A stretch of 8,352 nt of DNA. Source: Bacillota bacterium. GTDB taxonomy: Bacteria > Bacillota > Clostridia > Peptostreptococcales > Anaerovoracaceae. Shown here one piece after another: positions 1 through 5,173 of the stretch; positions within the stretch are counted from its first letter, which is position 1; every line of letters starts with the position of its first letter. The translations under genes were made by a program, and so were the position numbers. A model generated the notes under the pieces. That model saw only the letters and a program-made list of their open reading frames with translations. It searched no databases and had not been told where the DNA came from. Location: NCBI GenBank assembly GCA_017619985.1, contig JAFZRG010000052.1, forward strand, positions 1 to 8,352, written 5' to 3'.

Positions 1-1402
1 AGATCTCCTCTTCCGTCGCGTCCGGCCGGCCGTAGACCAGATTCTGGCGTATGGTGCCGGAAAACAGATGCGGCGACTGGAGCACGTAGCCGAGGGCCGA
101 GTGCAGCCAGAGCTGGGAGCGGTCACGCGCGTCGCGTCCGTCGATGAGCAGCCTGCCCGCCGTCGGTTCGTAGAACCGGCAGACGAGGCTCGCCAGCGTG
201 GATTTGCCCGCGCCGGTCTCGCCGACGATGGCGAGGTTCGTGCCGAAGGGGATCTTCAGGTTGAAGTCCTTTAAGACATATTCGTCCTCCGCCGCGTCCG
301 GATAACGGAAGTCCACGTGGTCGAATTCGATATCGCCCTTGATGGGCTCCCAGTTCTCCTTTTTCGGGTCGAACGCGTCGCCGTACTTCGCGATGACGTC
401 CGCCGTGTCGGTCACGGTCGGCTTCATCGTCAGCAGATCCGTAAAGCGTCCGATGTTCACCTGCGCCTGCACGAGCAGCGCCAGTACTTCCACCAGCCAG
501 CGAACCGGTTCCATCAGGTCCTGGGCGTAGCTCATGAACAGCGAGAACGTGCCGACCTGGTCCGCCGCGAGGATGCCGCCCTTCCACAGGACGAGCGCCA
601 GCGCGCAGGACGAGGCCAGGTTCGTGACCATGGAGAACGCCCCGTACGTTCTTGCGGACTGCAGCACCTTGTGCTTCATGTTGGTCGTTTCCGCCATGAA
701 GTCCGCGTCCATCTTCTCCTCGATCGCCAGCGACTTGATGGTCTTGGCGCCGGTGATGCCCTCATTGAAGTTTCCCGTGATCTTCGAGTTGATCTCGCGG
801 ATCTGGTGGTGCAGGTCGAACAGCCTGCCCTGGAACATCGCGAAGAACACCGCGATGATGGGCACGACGAGGAAGACGTAGCCCGTCAGAGCGACGTCGA
901 TGCTCAGCATGACGACCGCCGCGCCGACGATGTACAGCAGGAAATAGACCCCGTCGAACAGCTGCCACGTGAACAGCTCGCCGATGCGGCCGGTGTCGCT
1001 CATGACCCGCGCGTGGATGTAGCCGACGCTGTTCTGGTTGTAGTAGTCGAACGACAGCTCCTGCAGGTGCGCGAAGGCCTGGTTCCTCATGTCGCGGTCC
1101 ATGCGCATCTCCGTCGCGAGGCAGATGCGCACGCTGATGTACGTGATGAGCGCGGTGAAGCAGATCAGCAGCGCGTACAGTACCGCGTAGATGCCGATGC
1201 CGTCGACCGTGCCCGCTTTGACGAAGTGGTCGAGCGCGTACTTCTGCAGCACGGGCCTGGCCGTGTCGGACAGGCCGCACAGGATCTGGATGATGATGAT
1301 CCAGACGAACGTCTTTTTATACGGTTTTGCGAACGGCAGCAGGCGCGGGATGCCGAACAGGGGCAGACGCACGCGCTTTTGCTTTTCGTTATTCTGTTTC
1401 AT
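1..1402 (-). CDS. ABC half-exporter, ATP-binding/permease, second subunit (3' end cut by window)
   Basis: Reading down from ATG at 1402 gives an open frame of 467 codons (MKQNNEKQKRVRLPLFG...) that leaves the window still open. I checked the frame at several points and saw no shift. An N-terminal six-helix membrane domain fills about residues 20-330, with hydrophobic blocks such as FVWIIIIQILCGL near residue 33. The nucleotide-binding domain begins near residue 355, with Walker A GETGAGKST at 394-402 and the Q-loop Gln at 442 (LQSPHLFSGT). The ABC signature, Walker B and H-loop lie beyond the window, about 120-140 residues by family length. The start overlaps the end of the upstream ABC gene by 14 nt and has a good SD, AAAGGAGG at 1416-1409, 6 nt away, so the two are probably translationally coupled. 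Known family: type IV exporters that dimerise to export drugs, lipids or peptides. Inferred: this is the consensus-site partner of the degenerate upstream subunit. The substrate cannot be told. Confidence 0.93.
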   Translation of the reverse strand, partial: MKQNNEKQKRVRLPLFGIPRLLPFAKPYKKTFVWIIIIQILCGLSDTARPVLQKYALDHFVKAGTVDGIGIYAVLYALLICFTALITYISVRICLATEMRMDRDMRNQAFAHLQELSFDYYNQNSVGYIHARVMSDTGRIGELFTWQLFDGVYFLLYIVGAAVVMLSIDVALTGYVFLVVPIIAVFFAMFQGRLFDLHHQIREINSKITGNFNEGITGAKTIKSLAIEEKMDADFMAETTNMKHKVLQSARTYGAFSMVTNLASSCALALVLWKGGILAADQVGTFSLFMSYAQDLMEPVRWLVEVLALLVQAQVNIGRFTDLLTMKPTVTDTADVIAKYGDAFDPKKENWEPIKGDIEFDHVDFRYPDAAEDEYVLKDFNLKIPFGTNLAIVGETGAGKSTLASLVCRFYEPTAGRLLIDGRDARDRSQLWLHSALGYVLQSPHLFSGTIRQNLVYGRPDATEEEI

Positions 1403-3251
1403 GCGCTGCCTCCTTTCCTGTTTCCACGGCGCCGCGCACCCCCAGCTGGATCTCGTAGATCTTCTGGTAGATGCCGCCTGCCGTCTTCAGTTCTTCCGGA
1501 GTGCCCTTCTCGGTAATGCAGCCGTCCTCGAGCACGATCACCTGGTCCGCCCGCGAGAGCGTGGTGATGCGGTGCGAGATGAGGATGATGGTCGCCGTGC
1601 CGAAGCGCTCCTCGAGCGCTGCGCGGATCTTCGCGTCGGTGACGCTGTCCACAGCGGACAGGGAGTCGTCGAAGATCATGACAGGCGCGTTCTGCGTGAG
1701 CGCCCGCGCGATGGCGGTGCGCTGTTTCTGACCCCCTGAGAGGGTCACGCCGCGTTCGCCCACGAAGGTCTCGTATCCTTCGGAAAAGCTTTCGATGGAC
1801 GCGGCAAGACAGGCGTCCGCAGCCGCGGCCTCCACCTGTTCGCGGGTGATGGCCTTGTCTGCGATGCCGATGTTTTCTTCCAGGGTGCGGCTGAAGAGAT
1901 AGGGCTCCTGCAGCACCATGGCGATATGCTTGCGAAGGTAGTCGGAACGGATGTCGCGCACATCGGTGCCGCCGATCGTGATGCGTCCGCTGCCTTCCGG
2001 GACTTCATAGAGTTTGTCGAGCAGGAGCATGAGTGTGCTCTTGCCGCTCCCGGTGCCGCCCAGGATGCCCAGGGTGGTGCCGGAAGGGATGGTGAAATCA
2101 ACGTCCGTTAGGATCTGCGGACCGTTCTCGTACGCGAAGTTCACGTGCTCGAAGCGGATGTCGCCGGTCATGTCGGCTTCGCCCGCGCCGGGCCTGTCCG
2201 TCTCTTCCTCGGAGTCCATGATGTAGGCCAGGCGCTCCAGGGAAACGCCTGCCTTGGACATCTCGGACAGCATGCGCCCGAGCCTGCGGATCGGGAAGCT
2301 CATCATGCCGTTGTAGGAGATGAAGGCGATGTATTCGCCCGGGGTCATCTCCCCGCGCACCGCGAACGTCGCGCCGAAGCACGTGACCAGCAGGATCTGC
2401 AGGCCGCACAGGATGTCCTGGATCGAGAAGAACTTGCCCAGGACGTGACCCATGTGCACCCACAGGTCGGTGTAGTGCTCGTTGGATGCCTTAAAGCGGT
2501 CCAGTTCGCCCTTTTCGCCCGCGAACGCGCGCACGACGCGCACGCCGGTGAGGTTCTCCTGCACCATGGCGGAGACTCTGCCCTCCTGCTCGTCGCATTC
2601 GAGGAAACCCTTCTCCATGTCTCTGCGGAACAGGACGGAGTAGGCCAGGATGACGGGGATGGGCACGACCGCGATGGCCGCCATCTTCGCGTTCATGGAG
2701 AACATGAAGTACATGGACATGGCGATGAGGATCGTGATGCGCAGCACGGAAGTGAGCTGTTCCGCCACGAATGTGCGGATGCGGTCCACGTCTGTCGTGC
2801 AGCGCTGGATGATGTCGCCGGTGTGGTTCTTCATGTGCCACGCGAACGGCAGGCGCTGGATGCGCGCGAACAGCGTGTCGCGCATGTTCTTGACCAGGAT
2901 CTCGGACGCCCGCGTGTTGAGCATGGTGCCGCCGTACTGGGCTGCCGCCCGCACGAGAGCGAGCACGCCGATGGCCGCCGCCATGAGGTACAGGTGCTTT
3001 CCGAGGTACGCAAAGCCGCCCGCGTTCTCGACGAACCGGTCGACCCACGCGGGGAACTGGGACAGCTGACCGCCCAGGCAGTTGTCGATCGCCATGCGGA
3101 TGATCTGCGGGTTGATCATGTCCGCCAGGGCCATGACCGCAGAGCATAAAATGCTCAGCGCAAACAAGAGCTTACTGCCCTTCAGGAAACGCAGCAGCAG
3201 TCCCGTGTTGTTCTTCTTATTCTGTTGTGCCTTGTTTTCCAGTGTACCCAT
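1389..3251 (-). CDS. ABC half-exporter, ATP-binding/permease, first subunit with degenerate catalytic site
   Basis: A 620-residue fusion of membrane domain and ATPase, full length for a half-exporter. Numbered from ATG 3251: hydrophobic helices near residues 28-47, 83-105, 165-187, 188-208 and 276-297; Walker A GGTGSGKST 398-406; Q-loop Gln 448 (VLQEPYLF); signature LSGGQ 504-508; Walker B VMIFDD ending at Asp 529; D-loop SAVD; H-loop His 560 (ISHR). The residue after the Walker B Asp is Asp (DDSLS), not the catalytic Glu. This is seen in the degenerate subunit of heterodimers such as TM287/288, BmrCD and LmrCD, and fits pairing with the next gene. A GTG at 3260 would add three residues, but it lies 2 nt from the -10 box and so upstream of any normal transcription start, so I prefer the ATG. 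Neither start has a convincing SD. The gene heads a two-gene operon and its end overlaps the partner by 14 nt. Substrate unknown. Confidence 0.93.
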   Translation of the reverse strand: MGTLENKAQQNKKNNTGLLLRFLKGSKLLFALSILCSAVMALADMINPQIIRMAIDNCLGGQLSQFPAWVDRFVENAGGFAYLGKHLYLMAAAIGVLALVRAAAQYGGTMLNTRASEILVKNMRDTLFARIQRLPFAWHMKNHTGDIIQRCTTDVDRIRTFVAEQLTSVLRITILIAMSMYFMFSMNAKMAAIAVVPIPVILAYSVLFRRDMEKGFLECDEQEGRVSAMVQENLTGVRVVRAFAGEKGELDRFKASNEHYTDLWVHMGHVLGKFFSIQDILCGLQILLVTCFGATFAVRGEMTPGEYIAFISYNGMMSFPIRRLGRMLSEMSKAGVSLERLAYIMDSEEETDRPGAGEADMTGDIRFEHVNFAYENGPQILTDVDFTIPSGTTLGILGGTGSGKSTLMLLLDKLYEVPEGSGRITIGGTDVRDIRSDYLRKHIAMVLQEPYLFSRTLEENIGIADKAITREQVEAAAADACLAASIESFSEGYETFVGERGVTLSGGQKQRTAIARALTQNAPVMIFDDSLSAVDSVTDAKIRAALEERFGTATIILISHRITTLSRADQVIVLEDGCITEKGTPEELKTAGGIYQKIYEIQLGVRGAVETGKEAAHETE

Positions 3252-3261
3252 AACTCTCACT

Positions 3262-3289
3262 ATTGTATCAAAAGCACTTGAAATTTCAA
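3262..3289 (-). promoter_or_regulatory. Promoter of the ABC exporter operon (TTGAAA-16-TACAAT, extended -10)
   Basis: The minus strand shows -35 TTGAAA (3289-3284), a 16-nt spacer and -10 TACAAT (3267-3262), preceded by TGA to give an extended -10 TGnTACAAT. The expected transcription start, 6-8 nt past the -10, falls at about 3254-3256, only 3-5 nt before the ATG at 3251. The motifs are seen directly; activity is inferred. Confidence 0.75.
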
Positions 3290-3290
3290 G
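3277..3290. promoter_or_regulatory. 14-bp perfect palindrome over the -35 box, candidate operator
   Basis: CTTGAAATTTCAAG is a perfect 14-bp palindrome, with GC/GC continuing outside one mismatched pair (GCA...CGC). It covers the whole -35 hexamer of the exporter promoter. A dimeric repressor, for example of the MarR or TetR type often found controlling paired ABC exporters in Firmicutes, bound here would block polymerase. No regulator gene is in the window, so the binding protein is unknown. A chance palindrome in an AT-rich -35 region is the alternative. Confidence 0.5.
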
Positions 3291-3302
3291 CGCGGCCGCC
3301 CG

Positions 3303-3321
3303 CCGTCCGGCTGTGGGACGG
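3303..3321 (-). other. GC-rich hairpin just after the acetyltransferase stop
   Basis: CCGTCC and GGACGG form a 6-bp stem with a 7-nt loop, starting 2 nt after the TAG of the acetyltransferase gene. No U-run follows on the minus strand, so it is not a standard intrinsic terminator. It could stabilise the 3' end or slow polymerase. Confidence 0.3.
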
Positions 3322-3323
3322 GC

Positions 3324-3803
3324 CTATAATTCGTATACGGCTACGATCTCGTTTCCGCACATTTCTCCGTTTTCCGCGAAGCCGTATTTTCTGTAGATAT
3401 CCCTGGCGTGCGTATTCTCCGGCTCATAGGACAGCCATACCTTCTCCGCTTCTCCGAACGGAAACGTGCGGATCAGATCCATGGCGGCGTCTATGGCCTG
3501 CCTGCCATAGCCCTGACCCTGATACTTCTTATCGATCATCAGGCGCCAGAGGCTGTAGTTTTCCTTGATCAGGTCGCTCTCATCCTCGTTGCCGACTGTT
3601 CCCTTGCCGATCATGACGAAGCCGATCGGATCTCCGCCGCTGTAAACAGCCAGGGGCAGCGCGTGATTGCCTTCGTTCCTCGTCGCATAGGCTTCCGCCA
3701 GGCTCTGCATGTTTTCCGCGACGAAGTCTTTCTGCTCTTCGAAAGGTTCCAGCGTGCAGACCTTCCAGATGTTTGCGTTTGTGATCTCTCTTAATTCGAC
3801 CAA
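3324..3803 (-). CDS. GNAT-family N-acetyltransferase, BltD/diamine acetyltransferase-like
   Basis: A 159-residue single-domain acetyltransferase that should transfer acetyl from acetyl-CoA to an amine in the cytoplasm. The acetyl-CoA pyrophosphate-binding loop is visible as QGQGYG at residues 95-100, after the beta-strand LWRLMIDKKY. The C-terminal part has the usual LSYEPENTHARDIYRKYGF block (124-142) with Tyr 137 where many GNATs have a catalytic or CoA-contacting tyrosine. Overall pattern and length resemble the spermidine/spermine acetyltransferase BltD and related clostridial proteins, by recognition only. The start is TTG at 3803, chosen because AAGGAGG (3818-3812) lies 8 nt upstream; the first internal Met is residue 32, too late to be the start. 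I found no good promoter of its own, and an intrinsic terminator separates it from the upstream micro-ORF, so read-through or attenuation may set its expression. The substrate could equally be an antibiotic amine or a protein N-terminus. Confidence 0.88.
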   Translation of the reverse strand: MVELREITNANIWKVCTLEPFEEQKDFVAENMQSLAEAYATRNEGNHALPLAVYSGGDPIGFVMIGKGTVGNEDESDLIKENYSLWRLMIDKKYQGQGYGRQAIDAAMDLIRTFPFGEAEKVWLSYEPENTHARDIYRKYGFAENGEMCGNEIVAVYEL

Positions 3804-3804
3804 A

Positions 3805-3855
3805 CCGGGTCCCTCCTTACTTTAAAAACAGTTTCTTCTCTGTGTGAAGACCCGG
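3805..3855 (-). promoter_or_regulatory. Hairpin over the acetyltransferase ribosome binding region
   Basis: Minus-strand CCGGGTC (3855-3849) is the exact complement of GACCCGG (3811-3805). The 3' arm fills the spacer between the SD (3818-3812) and the TTG start, and two further G-U pairs would reach into the SD. The stem encloses a 37-nt loop holding the rest of the SD. Formation would hinder initiation on an already weak TTG codon. The pairing is seen; regulation is inferred. Confidence 0.45.
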
Positions 3856-3863
3856 AAATGGGC

Positions 3864-3893
3864 AAAAAAACACCGTGACCAAAATGCCACGGT
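3864..3893 (-). terminator. Intrinsic terminator/attenuator between micro-ORF and acetyltransferase
   Basis: On the minus strand, ACCGTGGC (3893-3886) pairs with GGTCACGGT less one base (3879-3872) to give an 8-bp stem with one G-U pair and a 6-nt loop. A G and then seven U residues (3870-3864) follow directly. It lies 28 nt after the micro-ORF stop and 60 nt before the acetyltransferase start, where it could end the micro-ORF transcript or act as an attenuator. Confidence 0.8.
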
Positions 3894-3921
3894 TCCAATG
3901 CGGAGATCTGTCCGATCTTAT

Positions 3922-3987
3922 CTAAAACGCGCAAACCGAGGTCATCACACAATATGCAGTTCCGTTTTCATATTTCTTCATGATCAT
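3922..3987 (-). CDS. 21-residue micropeptide or leader peptide
   Basis: ATG at 3987 is followed by 21 codons and TAG at 3922. A strong SD, AAAGGAGG (4004-3997), lies 9 nt upstream, the ideal spacing, and favours this ATG over the in-frame ATG two codons later. The peptide begins MIMKKYENG and ends CVMTSVCAF: a short basic start, a polar middle and a hydrophobic tail with Cys 13 and Cys 19. There is no signal peptide, no run of one amino acid as in classical amino-acid attenuators, and no maturation enzyme nearby. It has its own consensus promoter and is followed by an intrinsic terminator, so the expression unit is complete. The MKKYEN start faintly recalls tiny uncharacterised clostridial proteins I remember, but that is not evidence of homology. 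It could be a regulatory leader peptide for the acetyltransferase, a signal or RiPP-like peptide, or a chance ORF. The expression signals argue against chance. Confidence 0.6.
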   Translation of the reverse strand: MIMKKYENGTAYCVMTSVCAF

Positions 3988-4000
3988 GGATGATGACCTC
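3938..4000 (-). promoter_or_regulatory. SD-sequestering hairpin inside the micro-ORF mRNA
   Basis: GAGGTCATCA (4000-3991, containing the 3' half of the SD) is perfectly complementary to TGATGACCTC (3947-3938), which spans codons 14-17 of the micro-ORF. The 10-bp stem closes a 43-nt loop containing the start codon. A ribosome moving through codons 10-17 would open the stem, so translation, stalling or RNA decay could switch access to the SD. The complementarity is seen; the function is inferred. Confidence 0.6.
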
Positions 4001-4035
4001 CTTTCAAAACGCAAAAGTGTTAACTCAACGCTCTA

Positions 4036-4064
4036 TTTATAGCAAAAACGGCCGTATAAGTCAA
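4036..4064 (-). promoter_or_regulatory. Consensus promoter of the micro-ORF, embedded in the kinase terminator
   Basis: TTGACT (4064-4059), a 17-nt spacer and TATAAA (4041-4036) form a near-consensus sigma-A promoter, each hexamer one base from consensus. The -35 lies in the loop of the kinase terminator, and the spacer contains that terminator's 3' arm and U-run. Transcription should start near 4029-4030, giving a leader of about 42 nt before the micro-ORF. Confidence 0.75.
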
Positions 4065-4081
4065 CGATTACGGCCGTTTTT
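4044..4081. terminator. Bidirectional intrinsic terminator after the kinase gene
   Basis: A perfect 13-bp inverted repeat (4044-4056 against 4069-4081) with core ACGGCCGT and a 12-nt loop, flanked by A5 on one side and T5 on the other, so it has a U-run in both directions. It lies 38 nt after the kinase stop. On the plus strand there is no obvious gene to terminate. Confidence 0.9.
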
Positions 4082-4119
4082 CGATCATATGTAACCAAGT
4101 TGTAACAAAGTGTCCGCCG

Positions 4120-5058
4120 TTATGCTCCGCTTTCCACCAGATCCAGCACCTGCTGCCTGCCTTGCAGCGCTGTGCAGGCGCCGACCGCCGTCGTGCAGAT
4201 CGCGCCGCAGGCGTTCGCGAAGGTCAATGCGCTTCTGACGTCGCTTCCCCGGACGATCTCGGATGTAAAGCCCGCCAGGAAGTTGTCCCCCGCGCCGGAA
4301 GCGTCGACGGCAGCGATATCATAAGCAGGCAGACAGATCGTTTCCTCTTTGCTCTTGTACAGGCATCCTTTGCCGCCGAGTTTGATGATCACGCCGCGCA
4401 CGCCGGCGTCCAGGAACACGTCCGCCATCTTTTCAGGATCGTCCTCCCCGCTGTAATAGCGGGCTTCGTCCTCGTTCGGTGTAATAAAATCGATCATCGG
4501 CAATGAATCCGCGATGTCTTCGAGTTTCAGTTTTGTGAAATTCGGGAGTTTCGTATCTGCAAATACGGTAATACCGTTTTCATGTGCCGCGCTGACGACC
4601 TGCCGGATCACAGCAGGATCGTCGAACGGGGCACGGAACAGCGACCCGAGCACGACCGCCTTTGCTTTACCAAGCGCATCCAGGTACCGTTCCGGATGGA
4701 AGTTATACCGGTGAGCCTTGTTCGTGATCGATCTGCGGGTCCCGTCCTGTGCCACGAACATCGTCGTGACGGGCGTGGGATGGTCGCCGGACTTCACGAT
4801 GAGGCTGGTATCTACGCCGTATGCGGCCAGCGCGGTCTCGATCATGGATCCTGCCGCATCGTCGCCGAGGGGACAGAGCACTGCCGTCTTCATGCCCAGT
4901 TTGGCCGCGGCGATAGCCCCGTTGACCGCTTCGCCGCCGATGTGCAGCGACCCGCTGTCCGCCCGGTATCCTGTCGCGGAAACAGGGTTCGGGTCGAATC
5001 CCCTGATGATAGAATCGACGATCGCCGTTCCGATGAATAAGATGTCGTATTTGCTCAT
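4120..5058 (-). CDS. PfkB-family carbohydrate kinase (ribokinase-like)
   Basis: A 312-residue kinase, the usual length for the family, which phosphorylates a sugar or nucleoside from ATP in the cytoplasm. The N-terminal signature is GGEAVNGAIAAAKLG at 41-55. The NxxE metal/phosphate motif is NEDE at 195-198 and KLGGKGCL is at 226-233. The C-terminal signature is DASGAGDNFLAGF at 252-264, with Asp 258 in the catalytic-base position and GAGD forming the anion hole. The second signature begins DAS where DTT or DTV is more usual, a tolerated change. The ATG at 5058 follows a GAGGAG-type SD (5073-5067) by 8 nt. The gene is monocistronic, with its own extended -10 promoter upstream and terminators on both sides. 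No transporter, regulator or sugar-pathway gene lies beside it, so the substrate (ribose, fructose, adenosine, 2-keto-3-deoxygluconate or another) cannot be assigned. Confidence 0.92.
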   Translation of the reverse strand: MSKYDILFIGTAIVDSIIRGFDPNPVSATGYRADSGSLHIGGEAVNGAIAAAKLGMKTAVLCPLGDDAAGSMIETALAAYGVDTSLIVKSGDHPTPVTTMFVAQDGTRRSITNKAHRYNFHPERYLDALGKAKAVVLGSLFRAPFDDPAVIRQVVSAAHENGITVFADTKLPNFTKLKLEDIADSLPMIDFITPNEDEARYYSGEDDPEKMADVFLDAGVRGVIIKLGGKGCLYKSKEETICLPAYDIAAVDASGAGDNFLAGFTSEIVRGSDVRSALTFANACGAICTTAVGACTALQGRQQVLDLVESGA

Positions 5059-5078
5059 GCCGTTTGCTCCTCTGTTTT

Positions 5079-5087
5079 ATTATACCA
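5079..5087 (-). promoter_or_regulatory. Extended -10 promoter of the kinase gene (TGGTATAAT)
   Basis: The minus strand reads TGGTATAAT: a perfect -10 with the TG of an extended -10 element. No good -35 lies 16-18 nt upstream (the best is GCAGGG or TGCAGG), as is common for extended -10 promoters. The expected start near 5072-5073 places the SD (5073-5067) at the very 5' end of the mRNA, leaving a leader of about 15 nt. Confidence 0.7.
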
Positions 5088-5112
5088 CGGGAACGGGTCA
5101 CCCCTGCACGAT

Positions 5113-5155
5113 AAAACCGCCCACAAGGCCTTAAATCGGCTCTGTGAGCGGTTTT
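5113..5155 (-). terminator. Intrinsic terminator at the end of the ribosomal protein cluster
   Basis: AAAACCGC (5155-5148 on the minus strand) pairs with GCGGTTTT (5120-5113). The stem extends through a wobble pair and CACA/TGTG, then GCC/GGC around a 7-nt loop, and ends in UUUUA. It begins 18 nt after the rplQ stop. The reverse direction also ends in T5, so it may work on both strands. It separates the ribosomal cluster from the kinase promoter. Confidence 0.85.
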
Positions 5156-5173
5156 TGTGCTTAAGTCAACTGA

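Noticed and set aside
317..1516. Plus-strand open frame of 399 codons
   Set aside because: It lies antisense to the two ABC genes, which have clear domain motifs. Its product is low-complexity Asp/Arg/His-rich protein, typical of the mirror of GC-rich codons, and no ribosome binding site is seen.
2145..3149. Plus-strand open frame of 334 codons
   Set aside because: It is the mirror of the first ABC subunit with the same biased composition and no recognisable motif.
3258..3260. GTG as start of the first ABC subunit
   Set aside because: It begins 2 nt after the -10 box and so would not be in a normal transcript, and it has no SD. ATG at 3251 is preferred.
3820..3863. Promoter for the acetyltransferase (TTCACA-18-TAAAGT)
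   Set aside because: Both hexamers are imperfect, and the expected transcription start would fall inside or past the SD at 3818-3812, giving an untranslatable mRNA.
3979..3988. CATGATCATG palindrome over the micro-ORF start as an operator
   Set aside because: It is only 10 bp and arises from two ATG codons around ATC; it lies far downstream of the promoter.
3864..4064. Type I toxin-antitoxin with an antisense RNA
   Set aside because: The SD-masking stem and tiny ORF suggest it, but the hydrophobic stretch is only about 10 residues, too short for a membrane toxin, and I found no convincing plus-strand promoter for an antisense RNA.
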